NCBI GenBank assembly: GCA_030151105.1
Contig: JASLEN010000440.1
Location: 1-8,051 of the forward strand
DNA length: 8,051 nucleotides
Source of the DNA: Dysgonomonas sp.
GTDB taxonomy: Bacteria > Bacteroidota > Bacteroidia > Bacteroidales > Dysgonomonadaceae
Direction: 5' to 3'
Positions 1-4,806 of the stretch are shown here, in pieces. The translations under genes were made by a program, and so were the position numbers. Position 1 is the stretch's first letter. Each line of letters begins with the position of its first letter. The notes beneath the pieces are model-generated. The model had not been told where the DNA came from, did not search any database, and worked only from the letters and a program-made list of their open reading frames with translations.

Positions 1-2
1 TT

Positions 3-356
3 TATATATTATCCGTAGTATTGCTTACCGTATCCGCTTGGTCTTGTTCCGACGATATGCCAGAGCCTCCTGTTCCTTCAAGTTTCGATATACAACTGGA
101 GCAAAACTCTAATACGGTGGGGATAGATGGAGCGACTTTGAATCTAATAATCAGTGCAGGAGCCAATGGGTGGTGGATTACACAACCTACAGATTCGGAA
201 TGGTGCGTGATTGCCAAAAAGTTTGGATCGGGAGATTATACCCTTCCCATCAAAATAGGAAAAAACACTACTGGCAAAGACAGAAGTATTACTATTACGG
301 TACACCCCACTTTCAATTTAGAACCTATAGATTTAATTATCAATCAAAATAAATAA
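3..356 (+). CDS. small BACON-domain lipoprotein (5' end outside window)
   Basis: Likely a surface or periplasmic lipoprotein with one carbohydrate- or mucin-associated BACON domain and no visible enzyme. The frame is open from base 3. Its first 15 visible residues form a hydrophobic stretch (ILSVVLLTV) ending in SAWSC, which reads as a lipoprotein signal peptide with the Cys as the lipidation site. So only a few N-terminal codons are missing, and the TTG at 21 is not a convincing start. About 100 residues follow. They have the BACON pattern: a Trp-rich strand (GWWI, then EWCVI), a Gly/Asn turn (KIGKNTTG), an Arg in DRSITITV and a closing LIINQ strand. Standalone single-BACON proteins are unusually small. 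The stop lies 2 nt before the sulfatase ATG, so the two are probably translationally coupled. The BACON call rests on pattern, not a profile search. Confidence 0.72.
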   Translation, partial: YILSVVLLTVSAWSCSDDMPEPPVPSSFDIQLEQNSNTVGIDGATLNLIISAGANGWWITQPTDSEWCVIAKKFGSGDYTLPIKIGKNTTGKDRSITITVHPTFNLEPIDLIINQNK

Positions 357-358
357 AC

Positions 359-1969
359 ATGGATCAAAACAAATTTTTATTAGCTATCGGAGTATCAGCT
401 CTTTGCTCGGGTATGCTTTCATCCTGCAATAGCGAAAAGAAGCCCGCCCAAAAACCTCTTAATATTCTATATATTATGAGCGACGATCACTCATACCAAA
501 CGATTAGTGCTTTTGACCAACGATATATCCAAACACCTAACATAGATAGGCTAGCAAATGAGGGAGTTCTGTTCAACAACAGCTTTGTAGCCAACTCAAT
601 TAGTGGACCTAGTCGTGCATGTCTATTGACTGGAAAACACAGCCACAAAAATGGTTTTACAGACAATAGCAAAAGATTTGATGGAGAACAACAAACCTTC
701 CCAAAGCTACTTCAAAAAGCTGGTTACCAAACAGCTGTAGTTGGGAAATGGCATCTAACGTCAGATCCCACAGGATTTGACTACTGGAATATTCTGATAG
801 GACAAGGGGACTACTACAATCCTACGTTTATAGACAATGGAGAGAAAAAGGTAATGGAAGGCTATGCCACCAACATTACCACAGATATTGCACTAGACTG
901 GCTCGACAAACGAGAAAAGGACAAGCCTTTTTGTATGCTTCTGCACCACAAAGCTCCACACCGTACATGGATGCCAGATACGCTTGATCTTGGAGCATTT
1001 GATGATGTAGAGTTTGCTCTTCCTGATAATTTCTTCGACCAATATGAAGGTCGTAAGGCAGCATCAATGCAAGAAATGCATATTCTAGACGATATGGATT
1101 TGGTATATGACCTAAAGATGGCCGATAATGAAAACGAAATACACACCCAAAATCAAGGTCTGGAAGGTGCAGGACGCCATATGTACAATCACGTGGGCGG
1201 TGCAGGACGTATGAATGCTCAAGAAAAAGCTGCATGGGATAGATACTATCAGCCGATAATCAAAGAGTTTAAAGAAAAAAGCAAGACAATGTCAGACAAG
1301 GAGCTAGCCAATTGGAAGTTTCAACGTTACATGAAAGACTACCTTAGTGTTATTAAATCTGTTGATCGTAACATTGGGCGTGTATTGGCATATCTCGAAA
1401 AAGAAGGATTATTAGAAAACACATTGGTGATATACACTGCCGATCAAGGTTTTTATATGGGAGAGCATGGATGGTTTGACAAACGCTTTATGTATGAGGA
1501 GTCGTATAGAACTCCATTATTAGCTCGACTTCCTGGTGGTAAGAAACCTCCCATCAACAATATGGTACAGAATATAGACCATGCGCCTACCTTCCTCGAA
1601 TTGGCGGGTGTACCTATTCCTGACGATATACAAGGGGAATCCTATCTACCTCTTTTAGAAGGTAAACAACCTAAGGATTGGAGAAAATCGTTGTACTATC
1701 ATTTCTACGAATATCCTGCCGAACACCAAGTTGTACGCCACTATGGGGTAAGTACTGAGAGATACAAATTGATCCACTTCTACTACAATATAGATGAATG
1801 GGAGCTCTATGATCTCAAAGAGGATCCCACTGAGATGAACAACTTATATGGCAAGGCTGGCTATGAGCAAATAACTGCCGATTTAAAAGTTGAGTTAGTA
1901 AAACTGCAAAAGCAGTATGACGATCCTATAGAAGAGGAAATAAAAGCAGGAAAATATACTATATTGTGA
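359..1969 (+). CDS. lipoprotein sulfatase, family S1, serine-type active site
   Basis: Hydrolyses sulfate esters, most likely on a sulfated glycan, at the periplasm or outer surface. The 536-residue length is normal for S1 sulfatases. A signal peptide ends in the lipobox GMLSSC (Cys23). Metal ligands are Asp42-Asp43 (SDDH). The formylglycine motif SGPSRACLLTG spans 82-92, with Ser82 as the residue to be oxidised and Arg86 following. Other active-site motifs are GKWH (Lys130, His132), HKAPH (197-201) and TADQG with Asp362-Gln363, then GEHGWFDKRF. The C-terminal part (about 430-520), with ERYKLI and ELYDLKEDPTEMNNLY, matches the DUF4976-type sulfatase tail. A serine at the FGly position means maturation by a radical-SAM anSME, not encoded here. 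The HKAPHRTWMPDT and DQGFYMGEHGWFDKR segments resemble N-acetylglucosamine-6-O-sulfatases (SulfAtlas S1_11) from memory; the substrate is therefore tentative. It follows the BACON gene by 2 nt and ends before a terminator. Confidence 0.93.
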   Translation: MDQNKFLLAIGVSALCSGMLSSCNSEKKPAQKPLNILYIMSDDHSYQTISAFDQRYIQTPNIDRLANEGVLFNNSFVANSISGPSRACLLTGKHSHKNGFTDNSKRFDGEQQTFPKLLQKAGYQTAVVGKWHLTSDPTGFDYWNILIGQGDYYNPTFIDNGEKKVMEGYATNITTDIALDWLDKREKDKPFCMLLHHKAPHRTWMPDTLDLGAFDDVEFALPDNFFDQYEGRKAASMQEMHILDDMDLVYDLKMADNENEIHTQNQGLEGAGRHMYNHVGGAGRMNAQEKAAWDRYYQPIIKEFKEKSKTMSDKELANWKFQRYMKDYLSVIKSVDRNIGRVLAYLEKEGLLENTLVIYTADQGFYMGEHGWFDKRFMYEESYRTPLLARLPGGKKPPINNMVQNIDHAPTFLELAGVPIPDDIQGESYLPLLEGKQPKDWRKSLYYHFYEYPAEHQVVRHYGVSTERYKLIHFYYNIDEWELYDLKEDPTEMNNLYGKAGYEQITADLKVELVKLQKQYDDPIEEEIKAGKYTIL

Positions 1970-2011
1970 TGAAATAATTTCCCTCTAAGCTTTACTATTT
2001 AATTCAAAATG

Positions 2012-2051
2012 AATAGCACTTGTGTCAATAAAATGATCAAGTGCTATTTTT
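2012..2051 (+). terminator. intrinsic terminator after the sulfatase
   Basis: An 11-bp perfect stem, AATAGCACTTG (2012-2022) and CAAGTGCTATT (2038-2048), encloses a 15-nt loop that can pair a little further (TCA 2025-2027 with TGA 2034-2036). The right arm runs into a T tract (2047-2051). An A run at 2006-2009 precedes the left arm, so it may also work weakly on the other strand. It sits 43 nt after the sulfatase stop and separates the BACON-sulfatase unit from the sigma factor unit. Confidence 0.85.
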
Positions 2052-2086
2052 CTGTCAAGTACAATCATGGTCACATTACGACAACA

Positions 2087-2103
2087 AACAATATCAGATT
2101 GTT
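2087..2103. repeat. short inverted repeat upstream of the sigma factor promoter
   Basis: AACAAT (2087-2092) and ATTGTT (2098-2103) flank a 5-nt spacer. The element lies 31 bp upstream of the TTTG at 2135, a position where an activator or repressor dimer could bind. The arms are short and AT-rich, so chance is a real alternative. Nothing else was recognised in the 2052-2134 stretch. Confidence 0.25.
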
Positions 2104-2134
2104 AGAAAAGGACTATAGACTCAAAGATTATTAC

Positions 2135-2165
2135 TTTGTGATAGCTTAAGTTTTATATAACTTTG
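2135..2165 (+). promoter_or_regulatory. Bacteroidales housekeeping promoter for the sigma factor operon
   Basis: TTTG at 2135-2138 and TAACTTTG at 2158-2165 match the Bacteroides -33 (TTTG) and -7 (TAnnTTTG) elements recognised by the primary sigma factor, with a 19-nt spacer, inside the usual range. Transcription would start a few bases after 2165, leaving a 5' leader of roughly 35-40 nt before the sigma factor ATG at 2210. The promoter would provide basal expression of the sigma/anti-sigma pair, and perhaps of the whole locus. Confidence 0.78.
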
Positions 2166-2209
2166 CTGGCAATTCGCCCTTATAATGTATTTAGGTCAAT
2201 AGTAGAACC

Positions 2210-2794
2210 ATGCTACAAGCAGTCAACGAGGAGTTAGTAAGACAAATAAATAAAGGTAACGAAAAAGCTTTTGAAACACTTTACAACAGCTATTTCGTCT
2301 ATTTATGTGTTTGTGCGAATTCCTATATCTTCAATCCTGACGAATCACAAGATATCGTTAATGAAGTGTTTGTTAAGATTTGGCATAGGCGCTCAGATTT
2401 GACCTATCCCTTACACTCCTACCTTATCAAAAGCGTACAAAACAGCTCATTAAATTATTTACGCTCACTACGCAATCAGCAGAAACATATTGACGAGTAT
2501 CGACTTAACGTACTTGAATTTCAGGAAGATTTCTGTAGGAATAATAGCACACCATTGTCTTATGTAGAATACAATGAGCTCAAGACACTAGTTCATAAGA
2601 CAATTTCACAACTACCATCTAAGTCTAGAGCAGTTTTTGAAGCATATATCTATTCCAATCTATCAATAGACGAAATTGCAAATAAATATGACATTTCAAC
2701 AAGTACAGTTCGAGTACATGTAAAAAATGGAATGGATAAATTACAAGCTGTTTTAGGAAAAGGCTTTGGCATCCTTCTATTTTTTCTTTTCTAA
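2210..2794 (+). CDS. ECF RNA polymerase sigma factor (sigma-70 family)
   Basis: Directs RNA polymerase to a small set of promoters, most likely those of the adjacent SusC/SusD operon, when freed from its anti-sigma factor. At 194 residues it is normal for a Bacteroidota ECF sigma factor. Region 2 spans about 18-85: AFETLYNSYF, then the DESQDIVNEVFVKIWHRR core-binding helix, then HSYLIKSVQNSSLNYLR for -10 recognition. Region 4 spans about 125-182: ISQLPSKSRAVFEAY, LSIDEIANKYDIS, and the recognition helix STSTVRVHVKNGMDKL. The tail GILLFFLF is hydrophobic, as is common in this subgroup. No large C-terminal extension is present. It is the first gene after the promoter at 2135-2165. The next gene is the predicted anti-sigma factor, which fixes the pairing by context. 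The target promoter sequence cannot be read from the protein. Confidence 0.93.
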   Translation: MLQAVNEELVRQINKGNEKAFETLYNSYFVYLCVCANSYIFNPDESQDIVNEVFVKIWHRRSDLTYPLHSYLIKSVQNSSLNYLRSLRNQQKHIDEYRLNVLEFQEDFCRNNSTPLSYVEYNELKTLVHKTISQLPSKSRAVFEAYIYSNLSIDEIANKYDISTSTVRVHVKNGMDKLQAVLGKGFGILLFFLF

Positions 2795-2820
2795 CCTCAC
2801 AATTAACCATTATTAACTAA

Positions 2821-2842
2821 ACACATCTAGATCTAGATGTGT
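2821..2842. repeat. perfect 22-bp palindrome between sigma and anti-sigma genes
   Basis: The left half ACACATCTAGA (2821-2831) is followed directly by its exact reverse complement TCTAGATGTGT (2832-2842). As RNA it would fold into a 9-bp stem with a GATC tetraloop. It lies 27 nt after the sigma factor stop and covers the ATG at 2837. No T run follows, so it is not an ordinary intrinsic terminator. It may be an operator for a dimeric protein or an RNA hairpin that tunes anti-sigma translation; neither role is shown by the sequence. Confidence 0.6.
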
Positions 2843-2857
2843 ACTATTATTGTATTC

Positions 2858-3886
2858 ATGATAAAACAAGAACCGATGGATCATACTGACCGTACTGATG
2901 AATTTGAGATATTACTAATGCAATACGCAAAAGGAGAAATATCTACTCATCAAATGCAAAAGTTAATATCGTATTTAGAAACAGACATTTCCTATCACAA
3001 AAGATTTGAAAAGGCTGCACAACTATATGCCATTTCCTCATCTCCTCTTTTCGAAAAAAGAAAAGAAGAGAACTATCAAATGCTCAAAACTAAATTAAAT
3101 ATCGCCTCACCTAACAAAAAGATATCGTGGATATGGCAAGTCGCTGCAAGTATTGCTATCATAGTATGCACATCTACAATCACATATCACCTTAATAATA
3201 AAACTGATCATATAGACAATACTCCTCAATACTGCAACGTAGAAGCAACTAAAGGTTCTAAAACTCGCTTAACTTTGCCTGACAGTACAGTTATCAACCT
3301 CAATGAGGGTTCTAGCCTTATGTATGACGTGCAAATAGCAAAAAATAAAGAACGAGAAGTGGAGCTACGTGGCGAAGCATATTTTGAGGTAAATAAAACT
3401 GACAACAAGACTTTTGTAGTGCACCTAGGCGATATCAACGTAGAAGTATTAGGCACAACTTTTATGGTAGCATCTAATATAATAGACACAACTGCCACCA
3501 TAAGTCTTATAGAAGGAAGTGTAAAAGTATTTATGAATGATGATCATGATCTATACACTATTCTATCACCTGGAGAAGAAGCGATATACAACAAAAATAA
3601 AAGGACAATAAATAAACAACAATCAGACTTAGCCGCAGCAACATCTTGGCTCCGAGGTCGGTTTGTGTTTACGAATAAACCACTGCACGAAATATTAACA
3701 GGTATAGAAAAGGAGTATAATGTAAAATTTGTGATAAAGAGTAACAAGCTTCAGAACGAACATTTTACAGGAAGTATAGATACTAGTTTAGATATAGAAC
3801 AGGTGCTAAAACACTTGGACGTTGACCAAAAATATCGCTGGACTAGAAATGGCAGTCAAATAATCTTAATAGATAGACAACCTTAG
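2858..3886 (+). CDS. FecR-family anti-sigma factor, single-pass inner membrane protein
   Basis: Holds the upstream ECF sigma factor inactive and releases it on a signal from the STN domain of the TonB receptor. Numbering is from the ATG at 2858 (342 residues). A cytoplasmic part (1-88) includes DEFEILLMQYAKGEIS, typical of the sigma-binding end. One membrane segment (about 90-111, ISWIWQVAASIAIIVC) follows. The periplasmic FecR domain is about 125-223 (KGSKTRLTLPDSTVINLNEGS, VELRGEAYFEV, VEVLGTTFMV, SLIEGSVKV). The DUF4974-like end (about 270-339, FVFTNKPLHEILTGIEKEYNVKF) resembles an STN fold and is expected to contact the receptor. The start is uncertain. ATG 2837 lies inside the 22-bp palindrome and seems less likely; 2858 and 2876 are both possible and none has a clear Shine-Dalgarno, as is usual in this phylum. 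The SusC gene follows after 61 nt. Confidence 0.92.
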   Translation: MIKQEPMDHTDRTDEFEILLMQYAKGEISTHQMQKLISYLETDISYHKRFEKAAQLYAISSSPLFEKRKEENYQMLKTKLNIASPNKKISWIWQVAASIAIIVCTSTITYHLNNKTDHIDNTPQYCNVEATKGSKTRLTLPDSTVINLNEGSSLMYDVQIAKNKEREVELRGEAYFEVNKTDNKTFVVHLGDINVEVLGTTFMVASNIIDTTATISLIEGSVKVFMNDDHDLYTILSPGEEAIYNKNKRTINKQQSDLAAATSWLRGRFVFTNKPLHEILTGIEKEYNVKFVIKSNKLQNEHFTGSIDTSLDIEQVLKHLDVDQKYRWTRNGSQIILIDRQP

Positions 3887-3947
3887 GAAGAACAGATATT
3901 AACGTGAAATCATACAGTTTTTATTTTTTAATTAACCTTTAATCGAC
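3887..3947 (+). promoter_or_regulatory. AT-rich spacer before susC, possible ECF-dependent promoter region
   Basis: This 61-nt gap contains a T-rich tract (3918-3929) and no TAnnTTTG element, so no housekeeping promoter is visible. In related loci the ECF sigma factor acts upstream of the SusC gene, making this the logical place for its promoter. I cannot name -35 or -10 boxes because the recognition sequence of this sigma factor is unknown. The gap could also be plain operon spacing. Confidence 0.25.
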
Positions 3948-4430
3948 ATGGAAAAACACTTATTTAGAATGAACAAGAAGCTTATATTTCTTGTTTCATT
4001 ACTCATCTTCGGTATTTGGGGCAATGCTGCTACATACCCTACCGACCTTCAGACAAGAGTTACTATTCAGAAGCAATCAGTACCTCTAAAACAAATATTG
4101 GAAGATATTGAGTCCCAAACTAATTGCTCTTTTTTGCTACGTGATAGCGATGTCAATATTAATCAGGAGGTATCGCTAGACGTAAAAAACAAGAGCATAA
4201 AAGAAACCTTGAATATTTTGTTTGCTAATACAAATATTCACTATGAATTGAAAGACAATTTTATCACCGTGTATTCACCACAGCAAAGTAAAAAATTCAC
4301 TGTGAGAGGAACCGTTACAGACCCAACAGGTGAGCCAACCATTGGAGCTAGTGTAGCCATCAAGAACACTCAATTGGCTGGCAATGTGCGACCTAGATGG
4401 GAAGTTTCAAATACAAGCTTCGCTCAATGA
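3948..4430 (+). CDS. SusC N-terminal fragment: signal peptide, STN domain, start of regulatory domain
   Basis: First reading frame of the broken transporter, 160 residues. The genuine part runs to about Val147 (base 4388). It contains an N-terminal signal peptide, an STN domain (VTIQKQSVPLKQILEDIE, SFLLRDSD, KNKSIKETLNILF, NFITVYS) and the first strands of the carboxypeptidase-like domain (FTVRGTVTDPTGEP, GASVAIKNTQLAG). The last 13 residues (RPRWEVSNTSFAQ) are out-of-frame and match nothing expected. If made as such, it would be a soluble periplasmic STN domain without a barrel. In that case it might still touch the FecR protein but could not sense transport. Confidence 0.7.
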   Translation: MEKHLFRMNKKLIFLVSLLIFGIWGNAATYPTDLQTRVTIQKQSVPLKQILEDIESQTNCSFLLRDSDVNINQEVSLDVKNKSIKETLNILFANTNIHYELKDNFITVYSPQQSKKFTVRGTVTDPTGEPTIGASVAIKNTQLAGNVRPRWEVSNTSFAQ

Positions 4431-4806
4431 TATTTTGGTCGTGTCATATATTGGATATATGCCACAAGAAATAAAATTAGATAGCGACAAAGATCTGAAA
4501 ATAGTCTTAAAAGAAAATGTGAAATTTCTAGAAGAAGTCGTTGTTGTTGGATATGGATCTCAAAAGAAAGCCAATCTCACGGGCTCTGTAGCCTCTGTCA
4601 ATATGGATGAAGTGATGGGTAACCGTCCCATTGTCAAAGTTGCAGACGCTTTACAAGGGACAGTACCTGGACTATTGATTTCTAGCACGGGTAATAATCC
4701 AGGAGCTAGCAAATCATTTCAGCTTAGAGGAGCATATTCTGTAGGAATCAAGAAGTCGGATGGCTCGTTTGGCGATGTAATAAAAACCATTAATCTTGAT
4801 AGATAA
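4384..4806 (+). CDS. SusC middle fragment: regulatory domain end, TonB-box signature, plug start
   Basis: Second reading frame of the broken transporter, meaningful from about 4390 to 4785. It continues the regulatory domain (DLDGKFQIQA, ILVVSYIGYMPQEI, LKIVLKE), then EEVVVVGYGSQKKANLTGSV and the plug start (GNRPIVKVADALQGTVPGL, QLRGAYSVGIKKSDGSFGDVIK). The final residues TINLDR are out-of-frame. The ATG at 4384 falls inside a domain and has no start signals of its own, so this is very unlikely to be translated independently; it is a gene segment rather than a separate gene. Confidence 0.6.
   Translation: MCDLDGKFQIQASLNDILVVSYIGYMPQEIKLDSDKDLKIVLKENVKFLEEVVVVGYGSQKKANLTGSVASVNMDEVMGNRPIVKVADALQGTVPGLLISSTGNNPGASKSFQLRGAYSVGIKKSDGSFGDVIKTINLDR

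Noticed and set aside
862..1235. Antisense open frames of 94 and 119 codons opposite the sulfatase
   Set aside because: They lie wholly over the catalytic sulfatase frame, show no recognisable domain or start signals, and are expected by chance opposite a long gene.
2821..2842. Palindrome as an intrinsic terminator of the sigma gene
   Set aside because: No T tract follows it, and the downstream anti-sigma gene is expected to share the transcript.
3226..3747. Antisense open frames opposite the anti-sigma gene
   Set aside because: They mirror the well-supported FecR domain frame and have no family features.
2801..3937. AATTAACC shared by the leaders of the anti-sigma (2801-2808) and SusC (3930-3937) genes
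   Set aside because: An 8-base AT-rich match in an AT-rich genome is too weak to propose a shared operator.
4380..4806. Programmed ribosomal frameshifting to join the SusC frames
   Set aside because: Both sites need a net +1 shift and neither has a recognised +1 shift signal. A5 before CC is not a standard slippery heptamer, and SusC proteins are not known to use recoding.
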